DNA of 64,000 bases from Phycisphaerae bacterium (GCA_022072445.1 JAJVHV010000002.1:124001-188000); one strand, 5' to 3'; counted from the stretch's first letter, positions 49,065-58,299 are shown. Notes: generated by a model from the letters alone, not told the origin. Program-made: numbers and translations.

Positions 49065-49080
49065 TGGCACGCGGCATGCA
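49065..49080 (+). promoter_or_regulatory. Sigma-54 (-24/-12) promoter
   Basis: TGGCACGCGGCATGCA has the invariant GG (49066-49067) and GC (49078-49079) exactly ten bases apart, and matches the consensus TGGCACG-N4-TTGCA at all fixed positions but one. It is located between the sigma-54 activator (stop 49043) and the gene starting at 49144. The predicted start is near 49091, so coding sequence cannot begin before it. Confidence 0.75.
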
Positions 49081-49143
49081 GCGGACGAGGTCGGCCGCCA
49101 GTTTGGGCGATGGGTGGCCTACGACCTCGAGGAGTGCGGTGCG

Positions 49144-50853
49144 ATGGCGGTTCAACTGGGCATGCAGTTGCACTACCGCTGCGTGTTTGACGTGACGGCG
49201 CCAGGCGAGGCGGCGGCCATCTGGTCCGACCTAGCAAAGTCCATCCGCGCCTGGATCGCGGGCAAGGAGGCCACGAACGAAGCCTTCTTCAGCCGGTGGT
49301 TCTTCGCCGGGGGCGAATGGAAGCCGCCGGGCCAGCCGCGCGTGTTCGTAAATACCGAGCGATTCGTCGGCGACGGCACCGAGACCGCGCCGCAATTCTG
49401 GTCGATCCGGTACGAGCACCCATGCAGCGACGTTCCGTTCAGGCAGTGGCGGACTGACATCGGTATCGGCGCCACCGGTGATGGGCGATACCGTCTTTCG
49501 CTCGTCACCGCACATTGGCTGCTCGACGATTTCTCGCTCGCGCGGACGACTATGCCCTTGCCATCGGCGCCACGGATTGTGTCGAATCTGGTTTCCTCGC
49601 AGGTCTGGACAGCCGCCGCCGGGTCCGAGCTACTGCGTGCCCGGCCGAATACGGTCCGCGTTGGAGAAGGTAATCTGCTCGTCGAGCGCATCACCGATCC
49701 GCAGCGTCTCTGCCCGCTCATCTACGTGAGCCGTGAGAACGATACGGACGCGCCCAAGGTCGATGCGGCGCGGCTCGCCCGGCAGCTCGCCGGCACAGCC
49801 GTCGTCTACGAGGCCGCATCCCGCGAGCTGAACGACGAGCTTGGTTGGTTGATGCCCTCCGAGTTTCAGTGTCGCGGAGGGATGGTGCGGGTCTACCAGC
49901 CGAGCGTTCACGTCGATCGCGCTGGCGATTTCCGGCGGCACCGGTTCTTTACGCGGGACGCGATTGGCGAGCGCGGCGCCGAGCAGGTCGAGAACCAGAT
50001 CATCGAGGCGATCACCCGTCGCGTCGGCACCGCGATCTCCGATGCCGTGACGACGGTGGAAGACGTGGTCGCGAAACAGCGCGAGGCGCGGCTTGCGGAG
50101 CTGCGACCGACGACCGTCGACGACTCCACTCGGGAGTGGATCAGTCTTCTGGAGGCTGACAACGCCCGCCTGATCGAGGAGAGCAGGACTTTCAAGAGCC
50201 GGATCGAGCAGCTGAGCGACCGCGTCGAGTTCGCCGAGGTGGAGAAGGCGGAGGTCGTGGACGAACTCTCCGATGCGAAGGCCCGTCAGCAGCAGGAGAT
50301 GCAGTTCCGGTTTCAAGCCGAGTCGCGCGTTCGCACGCTGGAGCGCCAGCGGGACTTCGCCGACGCGTTAAAGTCGCTGCCGGAATCGCTGCCAGAGATC
50401 ATCGAGCTGATCGAGCGCATCCATGCGGACCGAGTCGCCTTCACCGACCGCGCCCGGAAATCGGCCGCCGACGCACGGATCAATGAGGAGCGCGGCGAGA
50501 TGTTCGAGGCCTGGCGGTGCCTCTGGGCCGTGGCCACGGACCTCCACGACCTGTGCTTCGGCGACGATAACGAGCCGGGGCGACTGATCGACACGTTCAG
50601 ATCGCGCACGGGGTTCGACATCGCACTTACGGAGACCAAGCAGACGAAGCGGGACAACAAACTGATGGCCCTGCGGAAGGACGCGTTCAACGGCGAGGAG
50701 ATCAACATCACGCCGCACGTCAAGTACGGAAGCAAGGAGCCCAAGTGCCTGCGCGTCCACTTCCACGCGTACCGGAATGGCGACCGGAAACTCATCGTCG
50801 TCGGGCACTGCGGTGATCATCTGGATACGTACGGCACGCAGAAGCGAAGGTGA
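49144..50853 (+). CDS. Large coiled-coil protein of unknown function, predicted target of the CARF/sigma-54 regulator
   Basis: 569 aa from the ATG at 49144, with GAGGAG nine bases before it. The frame is open further upstream to 49024, but that part carries the sigma-54 promoter. Residues 1-290 are globular (WSIRYEHPCSDVPFRQWRTD, CPLIYVSRENDTDAPKVDAA, ARQLAGTAVVYEAASRELND, CRGGMVRVYQPSVHVD); residues about 290-440 are a long coiled coil (ISLLEADNARLIEESRTF, VEFAEVEKAEVVDELSDA); the end is a compact basic domain (FNGEEINITPHVKYGSKEPK, LIVVGHCGDHLDTYGT). No known enzyme motif was recognised. Its link with an RNA/nucleotide-sensing activator suggests a stress- or infection-induced effector. Confidence 0.7.
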   Translation: MAVQLGMQLHYRCVFDVTAPGEAAAIWSDLAKSIRAWIAGKEATNEAFFSRWFFAGGEWKPPGQPRVFVNTERFVGDGTETAPQFWSIRYEHPCSDVPFRQWRTDIGIGATGDGRYRLSLVTAHWLLDDFSLARTTMPLPSAPRIVSNLVSSQVWTAAAGSELLRARPNTVRVGEGNLLVERITDPQRLCPLIYVSRENDTDAPKVDAARLARQLAGTAVVYEAASRELNDELGWLMPSEFQCRGGMVRVYQPSVHVDRAGDFRRHRFFTRDAIGERGAEQVENQIIEAITRRVGTAISDAVTTVEDVVAKQREARLAELRPTTVDDSTREWISLLEADNARLIEESRTFKSRIEQLSDRVEFAEVEKAEVVDELSDAKARQQQEMQFRFQAESRVRTLERQRDFADALKSLPESLPEIIELIERIHADRVAFTDRARKSAADARINEERGEMFEAWRCLWAVATDLHDLCFGDDNEPGRLIDTFRSRTGFDIALTETKQTKRDNKLMALRKDAFNGEEINITPHVKYGSKEPKCLRVHFHAYRNGDRKLIVVGHCGDHLDTYGTQKRR

Positions 50854-50879
50854 CCGCCGGGCTGACGGAGCGACCTCGG

Positions 50880-51671
50880 ATGACAATGCGACTGTCAATT
50901 GCAGGCCTTCTCGTGGCGCTCACGTCCGGCTGCGCCTTGCACAACGTCGGTTACAACACGTTCGTGAAGAACAAGATCGAGCCGGTCGATCATGCCACAG
51001 TCGTTCACGGTACGATCGATGAGTCCAAGCGGCTCACCGAACAGGCCCAGCTTCCGCATAACACGCCGAGGCAGCGCTATGAGCTTGAGCGCGAAGCCGG
51101 CAAGCTGCTTCGCGCGCAGCTCGGATCACAAGACTACCTCGTTATCGGCGAAGTCTTTGGCGGAGGGAATGCGTATTCGACCCTGGAGACGCTGAAAGCA
51201 GCGTTCGCCAAGAAGGCGGCAAACCGAGGCGGCGACGTTGTGCTGATTTTCAGTACCGGGGTTGAGGAGCGCCCGTTCGTCTACAGCACGCCCGGTCACG
51301 CCAAGACGAACGTGTACGGTTCCGCGTACAGCTACGGCAACTACGCGTCCGGTCAAGCCACGGCCTACACGACCTACACCCCAGGCCAGACGTACGCAGG
51401 CGTCATGCGCTTTCCGCGGGCGAACGGCCTCGTTTTCAAGTACGTGCCCGGCATCGAACTGAAGCGCGAAGCGATCAACTCGCTCGCCGACCCTGATCTA
51501 GAGCGTGCCCTGCGGGAACTCGATGCCCTTCGAGCTGACGACTCAATCACGCTGGGGGAGGCCGTTCGGCGCTGGGGCGAGCTCACTGGTCAGCGCGACA
51601 CGGAAAGCAAACGCGGGTCCGCGCTGAACGGGGCGCAAACCCAAGGAGCACCACATGGCAAGAGGCCCTGA
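50880..51671 (+). CDS. Lipoprotein of unknown function
   Basis: 263 aa from the ATG at 50880, with a lipoprotein signal peptide (MRLSIAGLLVALTSGCA; lipobox TSGC). The mature part contains a strand-helix region (LVIGEVFGGGNAYSTLETLK, AAFAKKAANRGGDVVLIFST) and a Tyr/Ser/Gly-rich stretch (VYGSAYSYGNYASGQATAYT), and a helical C-terminus. A predicted outer-membrane or periplasmic lipoprotein in the middle of a defence-like region is unexpected. It overlaps the next gene by 17 bases. Confidence 0.65.
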   Translation: MTMRLSIAGLLVALTSGCALHNVGYNTFVKNKIEPVDHATVVHGTIDESKRLTEQAQLPHNTPRQRYELEREAGKLLRAQLGSQDYLVIGEVFGGGNAYSTLETLKAAFAKKAANRGGDVVLIFSTGVEERPFVYSTPGHAKTNVYGSAYSYGNYASGQATAYTTYTPGQTYAGVMRFPRANGLVFKYVPGIELKREAINSLADPDLERALRELDALRADDSITLGEAVRRWGELTGQRDTESKRGSALNGAQTQGAPHGKRP

Positions 51672-52281
51672 AGATCGCTACTACGAATTCGCCGAACAGG
51701 GCTGGCTCCCACCGCAAGAGGCTCGGTCGTACGTGTGCGGTTGGTGCGGTCGCACAGTTTCCTCGCAGCTCGGAATGGGAAAGAGCGAGCTCCGGATTGA
51801 ATCGAGCCCGCTGGCGCCGCTTGGCGTCCCGAACCAGTTCAGCCGGGATGTCCGGGTTTGCACCCACTGTGCCTGCGCCACGACGTTCATCGAGCACAAC
51901 CAGCTTCCAGGTCCGTTGCCGGGCGAACACTTCGAAGCCAAGGGCAAGGGCGAGCACGTTGAACTCATCGCAACGCTGTACAACGAAGCCAGGTTTGCAC
52001 TGCGTGACGGCGCCGCGAGCTGCGCGACACTCATGTTCCGCAAGCTGCTCATGCACGTCGCGGTTGAGCAGGGCGCCAAACCCGGCTTGAAGTTCGTGCA
52101 ATACGTCGAGCACCTGAAGGACGAGGGCGTCGTCGGCAAGCCGCAGCACGGCTTGCTGACCCGCATCAAGGACGCCGGCAACCTGGAGAACCATGAGGTG
52201 CGGCGGGCTTCTCCCCAAGAGGCGCGGGATTTGCTGGACCTCACGTCCCTTCTGATTCGGAGCGTCTATTTCGCGGCGTGA
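51655..52281 (+). CDS. DUF4145-domain protein with zinc ribbon
   Basis: 208 aa. A four-cysteine site, YVCGWCGRTVSS...VRVCTHCACA, opens the protein. The rest has the helical DUF4145 pattern: ATLYNEARFALRDGAASCAT, LMFRKLLMHVAVEQG, LKFVQYVEHLKDEGVVGKP, AGNLENHEVRRASPQEARDL, LDLTSLLIRSVYF. DUF4145 occurs on its own and fused to restriction enzymes, and is often found next to restriction-modification genes, as here (type III mod starts 39 bases downstream). Its exact role is unknown. Confidence 0.75.
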   Translation: MARGPEDRYYEFAEQGWLPPQEARSYVCGWCGRTVSSQLGMGKSELRIESSPLAPLGVPNQFSRDVRVCTHCACATTFIEHNQLPGPLPGEHFEAKGKGEHVELIATLYNEARFALRDGAASCATLMFRKLLMHVAVEQGAKPGLKFVQYVEHLKDEGVVGKPQHGLLTRIKDAGNLENHEVRRASPQEARDLLDLTSLLIRSVYFAA

Positions 52282-52319
52282 GCTGCTGCAGGCTGGCGGC
52301 AGGCGTGTGGAGACGGATA

Positions 52320-54815
52320 ATGGCGGTCAAGCAGACGGTTCTCGAAGCGCTCACGCGGCCGCGGCTGGCCGACCTCGTTCGGCGGTTTGACGGCGGTTCC
52401 GCGCGGGCCGGCGCGGCCAAGACCGAATTCGTGAGCCGCCTGGTACGCTGCCGTGGCGCCACGCTGGAAGCGCTCCTGGCGGCCCTGACGCGTGATGAGC
52501 TGAGGGCCGCGTGCGTTCGGCTTGGGCTGCCCGACGACGGGCGCGACAAGCGGACGTTGACCGAACGGATACTCGGCAACGGCCTGCTGGCGCGTGGTCG
52601 CGGTGGGCAGGCCAACTCGAAGACGGATCGACGCATGAACGAACAGACCTCGGCGACGAACCAAGGCCCGGCAGGAACCCGCCAACCGGGCACGCCCGTC
52701 GGCGGCGCCGCCGCCGCAAGCAGTCGCGCGCCTGGGATGCCCGCGGGCAGATCCCCACTGCCGTGGGGGCCGGACAACCCGCATCCGCTCTCGACGCTGA
52801 AGACGGAGCTGGTCTGGGAGGGCAAGTACGACGAGTACGGCAATCGCCGCGAGGTCGACGTGGCTGGTTGTGCCATGCCGCTCCAGAAGATCGAGACCAT
52901 CGATCAACCGCGTAGCGAAGCCGCCGCCGCCGGCCAGCTCGCCCTATTCGAGAAGCAGACGAAGCGGCTCGACGATTTCCGCAACATGCTCATCCGGGGC
53001 GACAATAAGCTCGTACTTGCGTCACTCTTGAAGGACTTTCGCGGAGAGATCGATCTCATATATATCGACCCGCCGTTCGATGTTGGCGCCGATTTCACGT
53101 TAGACGTTCCTATCGGCGAAGAGAATGAGAAAATCGGCAAGGATCAGTCTACGCTGGAAATGGTCGCGTACCGAGATACGTGGGGGCGCGGAACCGACTC
53201 GTACTTACACATGATGTATGAGCGGCTCATCCTGATGCGCGACCTCATCAGCGAGACCGGCAGCATCTTCGTGCATCTTGCCCCGACAGTAAGCCACTTG
53301 CTCAAGCTCGTGATGGACGAGGTGTTTACGACCGACAACTTTCGCAACGAGATTATCGTTCACCGCCCAATATCGAAGAACCTGCAGCGGCAATTTACGT
53401 CAATCAAAGCGCTGCCTCAGGGTCACGACGCGATTCTCTGGTACAGCCGCACTTCGAATACGCGGTTTCAGTCTCTTTACGTATCTCAGGAGGTCCGTGA
53501 GGAGGGCTACTGGCACCGTTTCTGGAGCGGAGCTGATCGCCCCACAATGCGCTACGAGTTACTTGGAGAGACCCCGACGCACGGGCAGTGGAAGTGGAAG
53601 AAAGAGCGTGCCCTGAAAGCAGTGGAGAACTACGAGCAGTACCTCCGCGATGGAAGAGGTCGCACTCTCGCACAATACTGGCGCGACACGGGCGAGCAAC
53701 TTGAGTTCATTCGGAAATCAGCAACTGGCACCGCGGAGAATTACTACCCACCACAGGATGAGAAGATTGCCGATACGATTTGGGAGGACGTAAAGGCGTA
53801 CGAGAATCAGAAGGATTTTCCAACGCAGAAACATCGGGAATTGCTAACTCGGATCATCGAGTTCGCAAGCGAGGGGGATCAGCTCGTTGCGGACTTCTTC
53901 TGTGGTTCTGGAACGACCGGCGTCATCGCTGAATCGCTTGGTCGGCGGTGGTTAATGTGCGACCTCGGTCGGTTCGGTATCCACGTCGCGCGAAAGCGCC
54001 TGATCGATACGCAACGGGCGTTGCACGAAGAGGGCAAGCCCTATCGGGCTTTCGATGTCCATAACCTCGGCCGGTACGAGCGCCAGTGGTGGCAAAAGGA
54101 GCGGCTGCAAGGAGCGGACGATGAGCACCGACGGCTTGTTTTGGAATTCTACCGCGCCGAGCCGATCAAGAGCGCGTCACCGCTGATCCACGGGCGCAAG
54201 GGTCCCGCGCTCGTCCATGTGGATTCGATCGACACCATGTTTACGCGCGACGAGGCGACGGCTGTCGCGAAGGCCGCCAAGGAGGCCGGGGCGAAGGAAG
54301 TCGCATGCCTGTCGTGGGAATTCGAGATGGACCTGCGGCTGCACACGCAGGCGCTGGAAAGCGAGCTGGGCGTCAAGCTCAAGCTCATCCCGATCCCGCG
54401 TGAGATCATGGAGCGCAACCGCAAGGAGCCGCCGCCGTTCCTCGAGATGGCCGTGCTGGAGGCCGAGCCGGTCTACCGCAAGCAGAACGGCAGGCGGACC
54501 GTCGACATCAAGCTCACGAAGTTTATGCCGTCGCTGGCGGAGGTGCCGAGCAAGGAGCTGGAAGCGCTGAAGGAGCGGGCCGTCAAGAGCGGGTTCGACT
54601 TCATCGACTTCTGGGCGGTCGATTTCGATTACCACGACGGACGGCCGTTCAGCCACCACTGGCAGGACTATCGCACGCGGAAGGGCCGCTCGCTCAAGAC
54701 CGTGTCCGACCAGCACTACGCCTACGCCAGACCGGGCAAGTACACGGCGTGCGTGAAGGTCGTGGACATCTTCGGCTGCGACACGTCGATCACCGTGGGG
54801 GTGGACTATGCCTAG
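52320..54815 (+). CDS. mod: Type III restriction-modification DNA methyltransferase (Mod)
   Basis: 831 aa from the ATG at 52320. A helical SAP/Rho-N-like domain comes first (residues about 1-85: LARPRLADLVRRFDGG-like, LEALLAALTRDELRAACVRL). The methyltransferase core follows with motif order IV then I (beta class): IDLIYIDPPFDVG (about residue 248) and LVADFFCGSGTTGVIAES (about 524). The region between them holds the target recognition domain. The C-terminal 250 residues are specific to this type III subgroup (DIKLTKFMPSLAEVPSKE, YAYARPGKYTACVKVVDIFG). It modifies adenine in the recognition site on one strand and is needed for Res to cut. The stop overlaps the res start by eight bases. Confidence 0.92.
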   Translation: MAVKQTVLEALTRPRLADLVRRFDGGSARAGAAKTEFVSRLVRCRGATLEALLAALTRDELRAACVRLGLPDDGRDKRTLTERILGNGLLARGRGGQANSKTDRRMNEQTSATNQGPAGTRQPGTPVGGAAAASSRAPGMPAGRSPLPWGPDNPHPLSTLKTELVWEGKYDEYGNRREVDVAGCAMPLQKIETIDQPRSEAAAAGQLALFEKQTKRLDDFRNMLIRGDNKLVLASLLKDFRGEIDLIYIDPPFDVGADFTLDVPIGEENEKIGKDQSTLEMVAYRDTWGRGTDSYLHMMYERLILMRDLISETGSIFVHLAPTVSHLLKLVMDEVFTTDNFRNEIIVHRPISKNLQRQFTSIKALPQGHDAILWYSRTSNTRFQSLYVSQEVREEGYWHRFWSGADRPTMRYELLGETPTHGQWKWKKERALKAVENYEQYLRDGRGRTLAQYWRDTGEQLEFIRKSATGTAENYYPPQDEKIADTIWEDVKAYENQKDFPTQKHRELLTRIIEFASEGDQLVADFFCGSGTTGVIAESLGRRWLMCDLGRFGIHVARKRLIDTQRALHEEGKPYRAFDVHNLGRYERQWWQKERLQGADDEHRRLVLEFYRAEPIKSASPLIHGRKGPALVHVDSIDTMFTRDEATAVAKAAKEAGAKEVACLSWEFEMDLRLHTQALESELGVKLKLIPIPREIMERNRKEPPPFLEMAVLEAEPVYRKQNGRRTVDIKLTKFMPSLAEVPSKELEALKERAVKSGFDFIDFWAVDFDYHDGRPFSHHWQDYRTRKGRSLKTVSDQHYAYARPGKYTACVKVVDIFGCDTSITVGVDYA

Positions 54816-57800
54816 CCGTGGTGCCGCGGCCGGGGGCGGGCCGTTCATCAACCTGGACGCGATCGAGCCGCTGTTCAAGCCCTGGGACCTGCCGGACCGG
54901 CACCGCGTGCGGGCCGACCGGGCGGGCGATCCGGCGATCATCAAGACCGGTCGCCGCCCCAGCCCGATCGCCTTCGCTCAGAACCTCCGCGAGCTGGTCA
55001 CGCAGTGGCGCGAGTCGAGCTATGCCGGCGCGTCAGACACGACGCGGGAGCTGTTCGAGCACTGGTTCGAGCGCGATCACCGCGTGAAGGCGCCGAACGG
55101 GCAGGAGGTTCCCTTCCGCTACTACTTCTGCCAGCGCGAGGCGATCGAGACATTCGTCTACCTCTACGAGGTGCGCGGGATTCGATCGTTGTCGGCGCTG
55201 ACGGCCGAGTACGGCGGGCCGGACGCCGAGCGGGCGGCGCTGGGTATCGACCCCGACGAGGACATCTGGCCGAAGTACGCCTTCAAGGTCGCCACGGGGG
55301 CCGGCAAGACGAAGATCATGAGCATGGCGATCGTGTGGAGCTACTTCCACGCGCTGCGCGAGAGCGACTCGTCGATGGCGCGGCGCTTCGTCGTCATCGC
55401 GCCGAACCTGACGGTATTCGAGCGGCTGAAGGAGGACTTCGGGCACGGTCGCATCTTCGACGCCGATCCGCTCATCCCGACGCCGTGGCGCGGCGACTGG
55501 AACCTGTCGGTCGTTCTGCAGGACGAGGCCAGCGGCGCTGCGACCGGCGGCGTCCTGTACCTGACGAACATTCACCGCCTCTACGACACGTCAGGCCGCA
55601 AGCGCAGCAGCGAGGCAGACTACTACGACTGGATGGGGCCGAAGGTCTCACGGGCGACGGCGCTCGATACGGGCGAGGAGCTGCGGAAACGGATCACGTC
55701 GCATCCGCGCGTGATGGTGCTCAACGACGAAGCGCATCACGTTTGGGACCCGGACTCGGCATGGAACGAGGCGATTCGGTACCTCCACGACTCGGTCCGA
55801 CAGAAGACGGGCAACGGACTGGTCGCGCAGCTCGATTTCTCTGCCACGCCGAAGGACGATCGCGGCAACGTGTTCAAGCACATTGTCTGCGATACGCCGC
55901 TTGGCGAGGCGGTCGATGCGGGGATCGTGAAGACGCCGGTGATCGGCCAGACTGAAAACCTGACCGAGCGAACGCACGACGACGCGGGGTACCGCTACGA
56001 ACAGCACCTGCTGCTGGGCTATCGTCGCTGGCTGCAATCCAAGGAGGAATGGGAAAAGAGCGGCAAGAAGGCGCTGCTGTTTGTGATGACGGAGAGCACC
56101 GAGGCGGCGAACGGCATCGCCAAACGCCTGAACAGCGACCCGCTGTTCGCCGAGCTCAATGGCAAGACGATCAACCTGCACACGAATCTGAAGGGGAAGC
56201 TGAAGAAACGCCGGGCTGGCGGCCGAGAGTGGTACGAGTTCATCGAGGATGAGAAACAGATCAGCGACCAGGATCTGGAGGAACTGCGGAAGCTGTCGCG
56301 CGAACTCGACGACAGCAGCAGCCCCTATCGGTGCATCGTCTCGGTGTTGATGCTGCGTGAAGGTTGGGACGTTCGCAATGTGACGACCATCGTGCCGCTG
56401 CGGCCGTACACGTCGAAGGCGAACATCCTGCCGGAACAGACGCTCGGGCGCGGGCTGCGGCGCATGACGTTTCCCGGCGACACAGCCGAGATCGTGACCA
56501 TTGTCGAGCATCCGGCATTCAGCCGGCTCTATCAGGAGGAGCTGCGGCAGGAAGGTCTCGACATCCTCGTCACGGACGTGGATAAGGTGCCCAGCACGAC
56601 AGTGACGATCTTCCCGGATCGCACGAAACAGAACTTCGATCAGCTCGACCTGCTCATTTCGAGGCTCACCGCGCAGTATCGGATCGTGTCGAAGTTGGAG
56701 AACCTGACGTCCGACGACGTGCGCGACGCGTTCCAAAAGAAGGGGTTCAAGCCGCTTCCGCTCGGTGGCACAACGGCGGCCGAGTTGGACTGGGAGGGTA
56801 AGCACCTTATCACCGGAGAGATCGTCGAGCAGATGAAGGTCAGTCTGCCCCTGCTCGAGAACGGTGTCGGGGCGATCTCGTTCTTTCGCGACGAGCTGGA
56901 GCGCATCACGAGTATTCGTGGCACGCACCCAATTCTCGCGCCGCTGATCCAGCAGTTCATCGAAGACGTGCTGTTCGAAGAGAAGTCGTCCATTTTCGAT
57001 GCGCGGCTCGTAAGTCGGCTGGCAGACGCGGACGTGCGCGAGCACATCCGCGCCGTGTTCGTGCCGCTGATTCGGGCGAGAACCACCAAGGCCGAGGAGC
57101 GCCTCAAGTCGGCCGAGCCGATCTCGGTGTGCACATGGCGACCGTTCCAGGTGACACATTCGGAGCGCCACCCGACGGTCCCGGCACGGAAGACGCCGTT
57201 CAATCTCGTGCCGTGCGACCGAGGCCTCGAAGTGGCGATGACGGAGTTCGCAGATCGGGCACCGGACGTGGGGGCGTTCTGCAAGAATACCGGCCCGCAG
57301 TGCCTCCGAATCGACTACCTGGCGGCGGGCGGGCGGTTGGCGTTCTATACGCCGGACTTCATCGTACGGCGACAGGACGGCCACTACCACCTCGTCGAGA
57401 CGAAGGGACGGGCGGATCGCGACATGGCCGCTCGCGCGCGAGCCGCAGTCGAGTGGTGCAAGTCGGCTTCAACCAGAAAGGTGAAGTGGGACTACCTCTA
57501 CGTCCCACAGGACATCTTCGCTCGGATCACCCGCGACACGATCGACGAACTGGCGCGTGCGTGCGCCCCGGCGCTGGCCGAACTCGTGGAACAAGCCGAG
57601 AGTCCCCAACTCGTGCTGCCGTTTGCCGAGGTCGCGGAACGCGAACGGAAGCAGCAGGTCGAGGAGTTCATCAGCGCGGCCGATCTGGAGAAGCTCCCGA
57701 AGCGCTTTCGCGACCAAATCGAGCAGGCGATTCTTCTCTTCCGGTTCCTTGAACGCAAGGAATCGGCGACGTTTGGCTCGGTGTTTCAGCCGTTACTCGG

Positions 57801-58242
57801 GCCGATGGATGAGTTGGCTGAGGCGATCATGATCAAGCGCCTTGAGGGCGACGTCCCCACGGTGCCGGCGGACCAGCGCGTGTATTTCGAGCCGGACCTG
57901 TCGTCGCTCGACCCGCGCGATGCGAAGCGACTGCTAGATCGCGGGCGACAGCTGAGAAAGTTGCTCGTGTTTCGCACGCCCTTGATGCAGGTTGGCTTGC
58001 TCATCTTCTGCCTGGAGTACGCCGCCAAGACGAAGGCACCGCCGCCGGGCGTGCTGGCATCCATCGTCCGGAACATGGTGACGATCGATGGCCAGCTGCT
58101 CCAACGCGCCCAGTCCATGTACGACTTCCGCAACACGTACGTTGCCCATGTTAACGCGCAGTTGACCGACGCGGCGCTGGCGAGACGGTCGTTGAAGGAT
58201 TGGATCGAGGGTGTGATCGAACTGTTTGCCGTGGCTCAGTAG
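54808..58242 (+). CDS. res: Type III restriction enzyme, Res subunit
   Basis: 1144 aa. SF2 helicase motifs: Walker A KVATGAGKT (about residue 161), DEAH as VLNDEAHHVW (about 306), SAT as QLDFSATPKDD (about 343), motif V/VI as EQTLGRGLRRM (about 547). The C-terminal PD-(D/E)xK nuclease is YTPDFIVRRQDGHYHLVETKG-like, with D near 848 and ExK near 864. A helical tail of about 240 residues follows (KLPKRFRDQIEQAILLFRFL, SMYDFRNTYVAHVNAQLTDA) that is longer than in EcoP1I-type Res and resembles the abortive, HEPN-like or AbiV type of helical domain; that resemblance is tentative. It translocates or diffuses along DNA and cuts between two unmodified head-to-head sites. Confidence 0.93.
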   Translation: MPSRGAAAGGGPFINLDAIEPLFKPWDLPDRHRVRADRAGDPAIIKTGRRPSPIAFAQNLRELVTQWRESSYAGASDTTRELFEHWFERDHRVKAPNGQEVPFRYYFCQREAIETFVYLYEVRGIRSLSALTAEYGGPDAERAALGIDPDEDIWPKYAFKVATGAGKTKIMSMAIVWSYFHALRESDSSMARRFVVIAPNLTVFERLKEDFGHGRIFDADPLIPTPWRGDWNLSVVLQDEASGAATGGVLYLTNIHRLYDTSGRKRSSEADYYDWMGPKVSRATALDTGEELRKRITSHPRVMVLNDEAHHVWDPDSAWNEAIRYLHDSVRQKTGNGLVAQLDFSATPKDDRGNVFKHIVCDTPLGEAVDAGIVKTPVIGQTENLTERTHDDAGYRYEQHLLLGYRRWLQSKEEWEKSGKKALLFVMTESTEAANGIAKRLNSDPLFAELNGKTINLHTNLKGKLKKRRAGGREWYEFIEDEKQISDQDLEELRKLSRELDDSSSPYRCIVSVLMLREGWDVRNVTTIVPLRPYTSKANILPEQTLGRGLRRMTFPGDTAEIVTIVEHPAFSRLYQEELRQEGLDILVTDVDKVPSTTVTIFPDRTKQNFDQLDLLISRLTAQYRIVSKLENLTSDDVRDAFQKKGFKPLPLGGTTAAELDWEGKHLITGEIVEQMKVSLPLLENGVGAISFFRDELERITSIRGTHPILAPLIQQFIEDVLFEEKSSIFDARLVSRLADADVREHIRAVFVPLIRARTTKAEERLKSAEPISVCTWRPFQVTHSERHPTVPARKTPFNLVPCDRGLEVAMTEFADRAPDVGAFCKNTGPQCLRIDYLAAGGRLAFYTPDFIVRRQDGHYHLVETKGRADRDMAARARAAVEWCKSASTRKVKWDYLYVPQDIFARITRDTIDELARACAPALAELVEQAESPQLVLPFAEVAERERKQQVEEFISAADLEKLPKRFRDQIEQAILLFRFLERKESATFGSVFQPLLGPMDELAEAIMIKRLEGDVPTVPADQRVYFEPDLSSLDPRDAKRLLDRGRQLRKLLVFRTPLMQVGLLIFCLEYAAKTKAPPPGVLASIVRNMVTIDGQLLQRAQSMYDFRNTYVAHVNAQLTDAALARRSLKDWIEGVIELFAVAQ

Positions 58243-58299
58243 TGGCGGGCATTCGGCGAAGAAGAGCGCACACTGCTTGCTGTTGGGTGAGATTATCGC

